Source of the DNA: an uncultured Muribaculaceae bacterium
GTDB lineage: Bacteria > Bacteroidota > Bacteroidia > Bacteroidales > Muribaculaceae
Direction of reading: 5' to 3'
DNA: 28,928 bases
Assembly: GCA_910584665.1 (NCBI GenBank)
Contig: CAJUBL010000042.1
Location: 1 to 28,928, forward strand
Shown here: positions 7,395 to 15,348 of the stretch, piece after piece
Layout of the letters: each line of letters begins with the position of its first letter
Numbering within the stretch: the stretch's first letter is position 1
Made by a program: the position numbers and the translations under genes
Notes under the pieces: generated by a model
Seen by the model: the letters and a program-made list of their open reading frames with translations, nothing else
Database searches by the model: none
What the model was told of the DNA's origin: nothing

Positions 7395-8387
7395 ATGGCA
7401 GTAACAATGGCTGAAATCACCAAGCTGCGCCACCTCACAAGTGCCGGCCTGATGGATTGCAAAAAAGCCCTCGCCGAAACCAACGGCGATATCGAGGCCG
7501 CCGTCGAGATCCTTCGCAAGAAAGGTCAGGCCGTAGCCGCAAAACGTGAGGACCGCAACGCATCTGAAGGTTGTGTTCTCGCAAAGAACGAAGGCAACTT
7601 CGCCGCTATTGTAGCACTCAACTGCGAGACCGATTTCGTTGCAAAGAACGCCGGATTCGTACAGCTCACACAACAGCTGCTCGACCTCGCAGTCTCAAAC
7701 AAGGTGAAATCGATCGACGAACTCAAAGCCCTCACCGTTGACGGCCGCACCGTTGCCGACCTCGTTGTCGAGGAGAGCGGAAAGACAGGCGAGAAGACCG
7801 AGATCAGCGCCTACGAGTATATTGAGGCTCCGTCTACCACCAGCTACAACCACCTCGGAAACAAGCTCTCGACCATCGCAGGCTTCAACCAGGAGGGTGT
7901 CGACTACCAGGTAGGCCGCGACGTAGCCATGCAGGTTGCTTCAATGAACCCCGTTGCTGTTGACCGTGACAGCGTACCTCAGTCGGTAAAAGACACCGAG
8001 CTCAGCGTTGCTATCGAAAAAACAAAGGAAGAGCAGGTCAAGAAAGCCGTTGAAGCCGCACTCAAAAAAGCAGGCATCAACCCCAATCTCGTTGACAGCG
8101 AGGCTCATATCGAGTCTAATATCGCAAAGGGATGGCTCACAGCCGAGGAGGCCGACAAAGCTCGTGCAATCGCCTCAGAGACCGCAGCGGCAAAAGCAGC
8201 AAATCTCCCGGAACAGATGATCCAGAACATCGCCAACGGACGCATGAACAAATTCTACAAAGAATCCTGCCTCATGGAACAGGAATATGTAAAGGATGAG
8301 AAAATCACAATCGGACAGTTCCTCGAGCAGAGCGCAAAGGGTCTTGCCGTAGTTGCGTTCAAGCGTGTCAATCTCAATCAGGACTAA
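7395..8387 (+). CDS. tsf: Translation elongation factor Ts
   Basis: A 330-residue guanine nucleotide exchange factor that releases GDP from EF-Tu. The N-terminal UBA-like domain (about 5-58) carries LTSAGLMDCKKAL. The conserved TDFV motif, which contacts EF-Tu, is at 79-82 within NCETDFVAKN. The core and dimerisation regions follow. The total is longer than in E. coli (283) but normal for Bacteroidales. The start at 7395 (MAVTMAEI) gives the N-terminus usual in the order; the second Met four codons later is less likely. A strong GC-rich hairpin follows before pgpA. Confidence 0.97.
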   Translation: MAVTMAEITKLRHLTSAGLMDCKKALAETNGDIEAAVEILRKKGQAVAAKREDRNASEGCVLAKNEGNFAAIVALNCETDFVAKNAGFVQLTQQLLDLAVSNKVKSIDELKALTVDGRTVADLVVEESGKTGEKTEISAYEYIEAPSTTSYNHLGNKLSTIAGFNQEGVDYQVGRDVAMQVASMNPVAVDRDSVPQSVKDTELSVAIEKTKEEQVKKAVEAALKKAGINPNLVDSEAHIESNIAKGWLTAEEADKARAIASETAAAKAANLPEQMIQNIANGRMNKFYKESCLMEQEYVKDEKITIGQFLEQSAKGLAVVAFKRVNLNQD

Positions 8388-8440
8388 TCTGCTGTAAGAA
8401 ATAGTCCACCCAATAGAATAGTCATAACAATTCTATAATC

Positions 8441-8477
8441 AGCGCCCCGCCACGAACAGATCTCGCGGCGGGGCGCT
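8441..8477 (+). terminator. Strong GC-rich hairpin between tsf and pgpA (no U tract)
   Basis: AGCGCCCCGCC (8441-8451) pairs perfectly with GGCGGGGCGCT (8467-8477), an 11-bp stem whose loop can close a further CGA/TCG. It is followed by CCCTTGAA rather than a T run, and the pgpA ATG lies 13 nt after the stem. It may be a partial terminator or attenuator that sets pgpA expression below that of tsf, or a 3'-stabilising stem for the tsf mRNA. It is not a standard intrinsic terminator. Confidence 0.45.
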
Positions 8478-8490
8478 CCCTTGAAATAAC

Positions 8491-9039
8491 ATGAGCAATA
8501 ACAACAACCATCCTCTCGGAGAAGCCCCATGGGGACACGTCATATTCTCCACAGGACTCGGCACCGGCTTCTTCCCATGGGGACCGGGAACCATGGGAGC
8601 ACTTATGGCACTCGCCATATGGTATCTGCTGTACTGGTGGCTCGGAGCCGGACTCACGCTCACCCTTGTGACAGCCACTCTTATTGTAACAGTCACAATA
8701 CTCGGAGCATGGACATCACAGGTAATGGAACGATACTGGGGCGAAGACCCGCGCACAGTCAACATCGACGAATACGTAGGCACCTGGATACCCCTGCTTA
8801 TCGCACCTATGGGCGACAACATGTGGATGACAGCCATAACAGCCGCTATCGGCTTCGCACTCTTCCGAGTGATCGACATATTCAAACTCTTCGGGTGCCG
8901 TAAGGTCGAAGAAAAGATCCACGGAGGATGGGGCGTAATGCTTGACGACGTAGCTGCCGGAGCATATGCACTCATCATACTCTGGATTCTGAAAATCACA
9001 GTCTTCATCCCATGGAACTCATCAATCCAGGTCTCATGA
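8491..9039 (+). CDS. pgpA: Phosphatidylglycerophosphatase A family protein
   Basis: A 182-residue integral membrane enzyme that dephosphorylates phosphatidylglycerol phosphate to phosphatidylglycerol at the inner membrane. The family blocks are clear: FSTGLGTGFFPWGPGTMG (19-36), the acidic motif DEYVGT (93-98), RVIDIFK (126-132, Asp129) and HGGWGVMLDDVAAG (144-157). Hydrophobic segments at about 36-55, 56-73, 97-130 and 153-173 fit a small polytopic protein. It starts 13 nt after the GC-rich hairpin behind tsf and is followed by a hairpin with a T run (9062-9100). Probably read through from tsf; no promoter box is seen in the gap. Confidence 0.9.
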   Translation: MSNNNNHPLGEAPWGHVIFSTGLGTGFFPWGPGTMGALMALAIWYLLYWWLGAGLTLTLVTATLIVTVTILGAWTSQVMERYWGEDPRTVNIDEYVGTWIPLLIAPMGDNMWMTAITAAIGFALFRVIDIFKLFGCRKVEEKIHGGWGVMLDDVAAGAYALIILWILKITVFIPWNSSIQVS

Positions 9040-9057
9040 CATAACACACAGATCATA

Positions 9058-9140
9058 ATCGAGTAGGTCGGGAAACAAAATTTTTCTGACCTACTTTTTC
9101 TCTCTCACCACCGTACATGCCATTCGGCATACGGAGGTCC
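9058..9140 (-). mobile_element. Degenerate group II intron, domains V and VI (3' end)
   Basis: On the minus strand 9138-9107 folds as domain V. The lower helix is ACCUCCGUA with UACGGUGGU (9 positions), the upper helix UGCC/GGCA, with tetraloop GAAU and a 2-nt bulge UG. Size, order and bulge position match the about 34-nt catalytic domain of group II introns of the ACCGCCGUA type. Downstream GGUGAGAGAG leads to a domain VI stem (9095-9062) and the ending CCTACTCGAT (to 9058), with the ending of the AY type and an A seven bases from the 3' end as branch-point candidate. The copy looks dead: the G of the catalytic triad CGC is U, making a U-U mismatch; the tetraloop is not GNRA; and the candidate branch A can be paired. 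No intact reverse transcriptase gene remains. Confidence 0.75.
9062..9100 (+). terminator. Intrinsic terminator after pgpA
   Basis: AGTAGGTCGGGAAA (9062-9075) pairs with TTTTTCTGACCTACT (9082-9095) in a stem of 14 pairs including two G-T, with loop CAAAAT, and runs into TTTTT (9095-9099) then CTCTCTC. On the plus strand this is a good intrinsic terminator 22 bp after the pgpA stop. On the minus strand the same stem is domain VI of the intron remnant. Confidence 0.7.
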
Positions 9141-9389
9141 CGCACTTCAACACTCGATACAGGTCACATCCATCCCTGCTCACTTTCTGCAAATCATCAC
9201 GTCTTCCCTATTTTCGGCTCTCCCGAGTGCCACCACCCGACTCACAAGTCGCTACGGAGTTCGTCGATAACTACGCTCTTTGTAGACTTTTACAACAGAT
9301 GTACGACATACCAGTCAACCAACAAAGGGCCCACACGACACCAAGTCATGCAGGCCCATGTGTGCAAAGACCAACACCAGCGTTAGATT
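9141..9389 (-). other. Probable further remnant of the group II intron, no intact gene
   Basis: About 250 bp between domain V and the stop codon at 9390. All minus-strand frames are broken by stops, so no reverse transcriptase/maturase can be read. The stretch holds minus-strand RNA-like hairpins. The best is 9357-9345 with 9339-9327 (GGGCCTGCATGAC / GTCGTGTGGGCCC, 13 bp, loop TTGGT), where three pairs are G-U only if the minus strand is transcribed. Another is CGACT/AGTCG around TGTG (minus strand, near 9245). This suits leftover intron domain III/IV RNA or a decayed maturase 3' end. I cannot place the intron 5' end; a 5'-truncated insertion is likely. Confidence 0.35.
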
Positions 9390-12206
9390 CTACTGTTTAC
9401 GAGTCAAAGTGAAAGGACGACTCTCGGATAATAAAACTTCGTTGTCAATGCCCGCCCAGGGAGCATTATTTACAAAACTGACTTTTCCGGTAGCATACGT
9501 AAAGTCTTCGTTAAATCTACCGTTGAATTCCCAGTGAGTTGTCGAATCTTTAATTCCGCTTTTTAGAATGATATTTCTGCCGTTACGTACCCAGGTCATA
9601 TAATTTACTCCAAAGAAATTATTAGTTCTGCCCGAAGCAAGAATTTCCAGATCGAACGGTCCACTGGCGGCAAACGCCTGACCGTTTGTGTCGAAAATCC
9701 AGCTACCTGTGATATCTGGAGCTGCAGTCGTGAATTCTTCTTCATTCTCGTCGATTATCGTACCTTTATCGGTATCTGTCACAATATAAGTTTTGAGAGC
9801 GTACCTGGTTTCGGCCACAAGTCGTTCGATAGTCAAACTTGCCATACCATCCTCATCCGGCTCCATCGTCTCCCGATATTCAAAATTGCCATCAGAGATT
9901 ATCAGTCCACACTGATATTCTTTTTCAATTTTATCAAATTTACAAGTAACTTTCGCCGACCTCATTTCGATATCTGATACCTCTGCAATACTGCCTGAAG
10001 GGTCGGGACACTGCTCGGTTTCAAATGTCTGTATCGGGCTACGTGACACGCCGCGCGAACTTTTCACCTCGCTCCAGTATCGGTAGGTTGTACCGGGCAC
10101 AAGCCCTTTCAGTTCTACGGTATAGCGTCCGGTCACAGTTCCGAGAGGCTTGAATTGTGATGCTACTCTTTTGCCGTCCTTGTCATCACCTTCAAGATAA
10201 TAGCCACAAGTAGCCGAGGGCGACATCTCGTTAAAATCGAGTTCAATCTTGGCTTCTCTCTGCTCGACATCAAAAGAACCTCCTACATTTGCTATCGGTG
10301 CCACACCCTGACGTGAATACCCTCCTGTATTTTCCGCATCAGACCTGTCACAATTCTTCTTAGTTGTGACACACTGGGTATTGCCATAATAGTACTTATC
10401 GTTATAGTGGGCATATGCTCGGTAATAATAGGTTGTTCCCTGAGCAAGACCACTGAAACCACCGTTGATAAATATATTTTCTGAAAGAGAGCCTTTGGAT
10501 TTGGACGCATTTTCGACAGTGGGGTCGCATGCTTTATCGGTATACACAAATCCAACTTCTACATCACCCGCAACCTCCTCATCAAAATATCCCGACGCAT
10601 GCACACTGTATGTTGTGGCGAGCGCCGGAGCCGTTGTTATATTGCAATCAAGATAGACCTCCTCCTCAGGATTGGCAAACATTTCGTAACCCAACAGGCT
10701 GACAATCGGTCTGATTGTATATCTGTTGCCCGATTTCAGCCCCTGCCTGAATTTATGATTGAGATCCATCGAGTTATTACGCAGACTCATCGTATTGTCC
10801 TCAAAATAAGAATCCACCTCCTTGTTGTTCTCATCAAGCACAGCCAAGCCGACCCTGCACGGAAACAATACCGGGCGAGAAGCCTGGGTACTGACCGATA
10901 TGCTCTCTTTTTCCGGCTCGAGAACCGGGTCTGAGAAAGTCGGGACCAGATACCATCTAAAAAGTTCGGCCTCGACACGACTACTTATCGGTATTACCCT
11001 GGTATTGGACAATATCCTCGTTCTAAGATCAACTTCGCCAAACAGCGAGCATGTTATCGTTGATTCTTTAGCAAAGTCATAGAACGTGTTTCTGTCGAAC
11101 GAATCAAAATCTCTGGCAAGCTCGAAATCAAGACAGATGCCTGCCGATGGTCCTATTCTGGCATCAATATACCCTCCCAATGAGCAGATACCGATAGCCA
11201 GAGAGGCTCCTCCTGATATCGATCCGTTAAATACCAGTTCTCCGTCGAGTTCCATATTGCCGCCACTGTTATTTATACTTCCGCTCCATGTTCCATTATC
11301 ATAAATCACAGTCAGCGTATTAGATCCATACCCATGTACGCCGCCACTGACCGCACCGGATATCTCACCTTCGACAAACGGTTCGAAACTCATAGTGACA
11401 TTCAGAAGTGCCGGTACCGGCTGAGCTATCGGCAGATGAATAGCCCGCCCTCTCCTACAACCTCTAAGGCCACCTTCTATCTGCAGTTTGATATCGGTCT
11501 CATACCTGAAACCTACGGTTGCTTCTATATAAGTACTGCCGTTTCTGATACATGCTACCGTTTCCAATACCGGTGTTAAAGAAGTATCAAAATGTATACC
11601 GCCATCCCGATATCCCGGGTATTGACTACATAAGATACTCTTTTCATCTTGAGACAGAGTCGTTTCACCGAAACCGATGAACTGATCGTAGATATCGCTC
11701 AATTCCACTGCTTCGCAAACCACCGAGAGATAACCGGTATTGGTTATCGACACGACACGTCCGGCAAACCCGTTTTCAAACAATTCATCAAATCGTTCGT
11801 AAACCAATATATCGCCTTTCTTGATCGTCATATCATATGGCAGTGTTGTGTCAACCGAGAGTGTCAGACTGTCTGTCCCCAGGATGTAGGGAACATAATC
11901 CGGGTAAAGATGTTTCACCTTGCTCGTATATCGTATCTCAGGCTCCAGCACCGATACACTGTCTATGACCGCCAGTGGAATACGGTATATACTGTCGGCG
12001 GTACATATCTCCTGCACTACCGGCCCGGAATGACGGATGCCGTCAAGGTCAATATCAGAGTACCGCATGCTATCCACATCCTCCGAATGGAACGCATTGA
12101 ACTTTCCGTCGTTCCTGTATATATAGATATTGTTGTCAGCCTTTACAGTAAATCCTATTACAAGTGATACCAGCTGTAACAGTATCGGGAAATAGCGTAG
12201 TTTCAT
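9390..12206 (-). CDS. Large exported protein with fibronectin type III-like modules
   Basis: 938 residues of unknown specific function. An export signal is seen at 1-23 (hydrophobic FPILLQLVSLVIGF, then VKA/DN). Residues 24-90 resemble the N-terminal segment common in Bacteroidales surface proteins (IYIYRNDGKFNAFHSEDVDSM). A glycine-rich beta region with repeated GSISG-like turns lies around 290-400. Three fibronectin type III-like modules follow (about 520-615, 633-735, 737-830), each ending in a typical Gly-Thr-Thr-Tyr-Tyr/Arg-Tyr turn. The C-terminal 831-938 (ITGSWIFDTNG onward) looks like a small beta-barrel or lipocalin-like domain. It is last of three overlapping genes: its ATG shares ATGA with the stop of the preceding one, suggesting translational coupling. 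A surface or adhesive role is inferred from architecture only. Confidence 0.75.
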   Translation of the reverse strand: MKLRYFPILLQLVSLVIGFTVKADNNIYIYRNDGKFNAFHSEDVDSMRYSDIDLDGIRHSGPVVQEICTADSIYRIPLAVIDSVSVLEPEIRYTSKVKHLYPDYVPYILGTDSLTLSVDTTLPYDMTIKKGDILVYERFDELFENGFAGRVVSITNTGYLSVVCEAVELSDIYDQFIGFGETTLSQDEKSILCSQYPGYRDGGIHFDTSLTPVLETVACIRNGSTYIEATVGFRYETDIKLQIEGGLRGCRRGRAIHLPIAQPVPALLNVTMSFEPFVEGEISGAVSGGVHGYGSNTLTVIYDNGTWSGSINNSGGNMELDGELVFNGSISGGASLAIGICSLGGYIDARIGPSAGICLDFELARDFDSFDRNTFYDFAKESTITCSLFGEVDLRTRILSNTRVIPISSRVEAELFRWYLVPTFSDPVLEPEKESISVSTQASRPVLFPCRVGLAVLDENNKEVDSYFEDNTMSLRNNSMDLNHKFRQGLKSGNRYTIRPIVSLLGYEMFANPEEEVYLDCNITTAPALATTYSVHASGYFDEEVAGDVEVGFVYTDKACDPTVENASKSKGSLSENIFINGGFSGLAQGTTYYYRAYAHYNDKYYYGNTQCVTTKKNCDRSDAENTGGYSRQGVAPIANVGGSFDVEQREAKIELDFNEMSPSATCGYYLEGDDKDGKRVASQFKPLGTVTGRYTVELKGLVPGTTYRYWSEVKSSRGVSRSPIQTFETEQCPDPSGSIAEVSDIEMRSAKVTCKFDKIEKEYQCGLIISDGNFEYRETMEPDEDGMASLTIERLVAETRYALKTYIVTDTDKGTIIDENEEEFTTAAPDITGSWIFDTNGQAFAASGPFDLEILASGRTNNFFGVNYMTWVRNGRNIILKSGIKDSTTHWEFNGRFNEDFTYATGKVSFVNNAPWAGIDNEVLLSESRPFTLTRKQ

Positions 12207-14329
12207 TGTATGAGTATTTTTGTAATCCGGGAACCGACTTTTATGATATAGACTCCCCGCGACAGACGGTCGAAAGGATACGAAAATTCAGGATCCGAGA
12301 CTTGTTGTTCAAAATATGTAAGACCGCTTATGGCGTAAATACCAACCATGGCCGGCAAGGAGTTGAATTGTATTCTGTTATCAGATATATTGATCAGCGG
12401 TCCATTTTCTACGGGGGCTATTCCGGAATTTTCCATATATTCATATGTCAGAATAATTTTTTTCTTTATAGGATGGCGATATTCGCTGTCACCGCAATGC
12501 ACTATAAGGCATCCGTCTTCTACAAGCATCCCCATCACCTCGTCAAGAGCGTATGATGTAGGCTCTGTGTCTTCGCTCCATACCCACACCACATTGAAAG
12601 GCGCATAATCGATCGGTTCAGAATCCTCGGTATCCAATATCTTCACATCATCACTGCTTAGATCCGATATTTTTACATAAACCTTGCTCACAGGCAGCAC
12701 CGTGGCATCGACGCCGGCCTTGTTTGCGAAAACCAATTCCGGTTGTTCCGACAAACCGCTCCATACTATACAGTTGGTCACGGAATCTATACTGATCTTA
12801 CCATTGGACGTCTCAATTTTCGGGTTTGTAAAGTCCGATTCTTCTGGCACGCACAGTGTCACCTTCTCGATATACTTCTTTGCCTTGATGCTCAAAGTAT
12901 TGCCTGAAAATATCCGACATAGGGCCGACTTCGTGGCAACATACGGGTCACGATCGCCGTCATTATTTTCAACATGCATTTCAACGCCTTGATCCGTCAG
13001 ACTTATACCACGGTCAGTCGATGACCACTGCGACGCTCCGGTCCACTCAATGGGGATTCCTTCATGACTGTGTCCCGACTCTTGATTCATGTCATTAGAT
13101 GCCGTAGGTCCGTCGATATATCTGAGTTTGGCCGAGAATATCTGGCGCGTCTGCTCAATTTCCGATAACTGGACATAATATGTTCCGGGCGTTGCGATTG
13201 TACTGCGCAGTTTTTTGGAATCATCCGAAAATATGGTGCTGTCGAGCAATACCGCCGTGGGATCATACAGTTTCACACGACAAGGTATCCTGGCGCTGAA
13301 ATCGACAACATCTCCTGTCTGTGCATCAAAACTATACCAGTAACATGTGTCACTCTTCACAACATCGGTATCAATTTGGCCTCTGCCGTAGAGCCTCAGG
13401 GGTTTGAGTTTACGCAATTTGCTGTTATCGGTTATCTGCGCTATCGAATCGTCCATAAACAGCAATGAATTACGGAACGCGACAGCCATTCTATATTTCG
13501 GAGCCATATAGGGAACCCCGTCTATTATACTCAGACGGTTGTCTATCGACGGAATGTTTAGTTTCGCTATTGAGACCTCTGTAGACATGTCAAGTGGAAT
13601 AGACTTATTGCCCATATCCTGTCTTATAACATACGATATGCTGTCGTTCAGCCAATAGTACATATCGGAGAGTGTATTTCCCCCCGGTGCTTGTATGTCG
13701 GCAATTGTTCTGGATACCGCGATTAATTCGCCGCTCACTGGGTTCGTGACCGTGGCAACCATAGGATATATTCCCGGATCCACCCCGCGCACATCACACG
13801 CCATCTGTTTTTGTCCTTTTGTTATTGTCACCGTTCGTGCGAACTTGTTTCTTGTCGATGTCAAGGCTACAGACAGATTGTCAGGCAATGTCGATCTCTT
13901 TACGAACATGGCTGAACGGGGCAACAACAAGCCCTGTTTCTCGACAAGCGTCATCTTGTGAAATCCATCAGGTATGCACTCGGCTTCAATCCTGTCACCG
14001 GTCAGTCCCTTGGCCTCCAAAGCATCAACAGTGTACATGTACTTGAAATCCGATGACTTCGCAGGCGTAAAATACTGCCTGTAAGTAACCGTCCAGTTCC
14101 CCGACTCGTCTTTTATCTGATAGTTTATGGAGACAGCTACATTCCTCATGTCGGGATTGTAGGGAATCGTTATAGGCTGTCCGGGAGTCACCTCGATGGT
14201 CTGTATCCGGTCTGTATCATGATCAAACCAGTATCTCATATCGACTGCCTGCGCGCCGCCGGTATATGATGCGACAATACCGGCAACAAACAGAACTATG
14301 GAACCGGCCCGTTTACTAATTGTCTGCAT
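12203..14329 (-). CDS. Exported protein with T9SS type A-like C-terminal sorting domain
   Basis: 708 residues of unknown function. The N-terminal signal peptide (1-28, cleavage after GGAQA) is followed by the MRYWFDHD segment that recurs at the start of Bacteroidales secreted proteins. The body is beta-rich without a catalytic motif I recognise; 330-410 (YSFDAQTGDVVDFSARIPC to YVQLSEIE) resembles a pre-peptidase or jelly-roll beta domain. The end (about 640-708) fits the type IX secretion type A sorting domain: IYAISG, a variable stretch, LSRGVYIIKVGSRITKILI. If the organism has a type IX system the protein would be surface-attached; otherwise the domain is a structural relic. It overlaps the upstream gene by 14 bp and the downstream gene by 4 bp. 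Confidence 0.75.
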   Translation of the reverse strand: MQTISKRAGSIVLFVAGIVASYTGGAQAVDMRYWFDHDTDRIQTIEVTPGQPITIPYNPDMRNVAVSINYQIKDESGNWTVTYRQYFTPAKSSDFKYMYTVDALEAKGLTGDRIEAECIPDGFHKMTLVEKQGLLLPRSAMFVKRSTLPDNLSVALTSTRNKFARTVTITKGQKQMACDVRGVDPGIYPMVATVTNPVSGELIAVSRTIADIQAPGGNTLSDMYYWLNDSISYVIRQDMGNKSIPLDMSTEVSIAKLNIPSIDNRLSIIDGVPYMAPKYRMAVAFRNSLLFMDDSIAQITDNSKLRKLKPLRLYGRGQIDTDVVKSDTCYWYSFDAQTGDVVDFSARIPCRVKLYDPTAVLLDSTIFSDDSKKLRSTIATPGTYYVQLSEIEQTRQIFSAKLRYIDGPTASNDMNQESGHSHEGIPIEWTGASQWSSTDRGISLTDQGVEMHVENNDGDRDPYVATKSALCRIFSGNTLSIKAKKYIEKVTLCVPEESDFTNPKIETSNGKISIDSVTNCIVWSGLSEQPELVFANKAGVDATVLPVSKVYVKISDLSSDDVKILDTEDSEPIDYAPFNVVWVWSEDTEPTSYALDEVMGMLVEDGCLIVHCGDSEYRHPIKKKIILTYEYMENSGIAPVENGPLINISDNRIQFNSLPAMVGIYAISGLTYFEQQVSDPEFSYPFDRLSRGVYIIKVGSRITKILIQ

Positions 14330-15302
14330 CTATTTCAAATTCTATTATCAGTTTGCCATCTGAAGTGGACTCCGGGGAGACGGTAAATTTCCTGATCTGC
14401 GGATAACTGGTCTTTATCGTGAACGGCATTGTTGTGCCATAAATACCCAACTCTGTACCATCACTCCCGAGATACGTTTTTCCCAATACGTTTAGTTCGT
14501 AATATGTCCCTGGAATAAATATTTCAGTGCCTTCCGGAAGCGATTTGTTCTTACGCTCAGCATTGCTGTTTATGCTATTGTAGAACGCACCATGAGAACT
14601 ACGCAAGCCCGTCCAAAGACAGTTAAAAGCCTGCGCATAGGTCAATTGAGCATCTTTATCGTCGCTCACAAAAATACAATTCTCATAAATATTACCACTG
14701 CGGTTACAACTGTTATTACAATGTACGTTAATAATGCTATTCTTAATATTTAAATTCTGGGAACCACTACCATCGACACTTACCACACTATTATATATTG
14801 AATATCCGCCATTTACGTCTATTCTGTTAATAATACAATGGAATAAACTAACATCTTTTACAATTCCTTTCGAGTCAGAATACAAACTCTCATCAAACCG
14901 TGTTTTGGCAAAGACAGAATGTGCCAAGTTTTCAATCTTTACCCGTTTAAACACAACGCCCTCGACATTCAGGGTGTAACCGGATATAGAATCTGTAACG
15001 TTTATCGTAACATCCCCATCGATAATTGTCGGTAAAGACGTGGCACTATGCAGGCTGTCCACCGCTCCCATACCAGCACCTCTTATTGTTATAGCCTTGG
15101 TTATACTTACTCCCGAATACATGCCGGGTCCCAGAGTGATTATATCTCCGGACTCCGCATCTTTCACTGCCTGCTTGAGAGCATCTCCAGAATGATAAAT
15201 TTTAAAATCGTCGCCATGGTAGAGTGTGGCAATCGGTCCTCCCTGTGCCAGTACAACAATCGACGAGAGAAGAGAACAAAACAACATAAAAACGTGTTTC
15301 AT
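14316..15302 (-). CDS. Exported right-handed beta-helix (pectate lyase-like) protein
   Basis: 328 residues from the ATG at 15302. This start is chosen because MKHVFMLFCSLLSSIVVLAQ is a clean signal peptide directly followed by the mature protein. An in-frame extension to 15488 is possible but would run through the structured RNA. Residues 40-75 (HSGDALKQAVKDAESGDIITLGPGMYSG) are the typical N-cap of parallel beta-helix proteins of the DUF1565/pectate-lyase fold, followed by short beta-rungs with Asn, Ile and Val ladders to about residue 250. No lyase catalytic residues can be assigned. It is the first gene of a three-gene coupled group and overlaps the next gene by 14 bp. The DNA here is visibly more A/T-rich than in neighbouring core genes, a hint of acquisition. 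Confidence 0.75.
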   Translation of the reverse strand: MKHVFMLFCSLLSSIVVLAQGGPIATLYHGDDFKIYHSGDALKQAVKDAESGDIITLGPGMYSGVSITKAITIRGAGMGAVDSLHSATSLPTIIDGDVTINVTDSISGYTLNVEGVVFKRVKIENLAHSVFAKTRFDESLYSDSKGIVKDVSLFHCIINRIDVNGGYSIYNSVVSVDGSGSQNLNIKNSIINVHCNNSCNRSGNIYENCIFVSDDKDAQLTYAQAFNCLWTGLRSSHGAFYNSINSNAERKNKSLPEGTEIFIPGTYYELNVLGKTYLGSDGTELGIYGTTMPFTIKTSYPQIRKFTVSPESTSDGKLIIEFEIDADN

Positions 15303-15348
15303 AACAAATTTAAAGCCGTATAGCTCCCCGTCCGGCACATAGTATAAC

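Noticed and set aside
9117..9412. Plus-strand open reading frames of 61-89 codons
   Set aside because: They lie in the intron remnant, have no family resemblance, and run against the RNA-structured strand.
15305..15312. TAAATTTG box 2 bp before the ATG at 15302
   Set aside because: Transcription would start inside the coding sequence, so it is probably a chance match.
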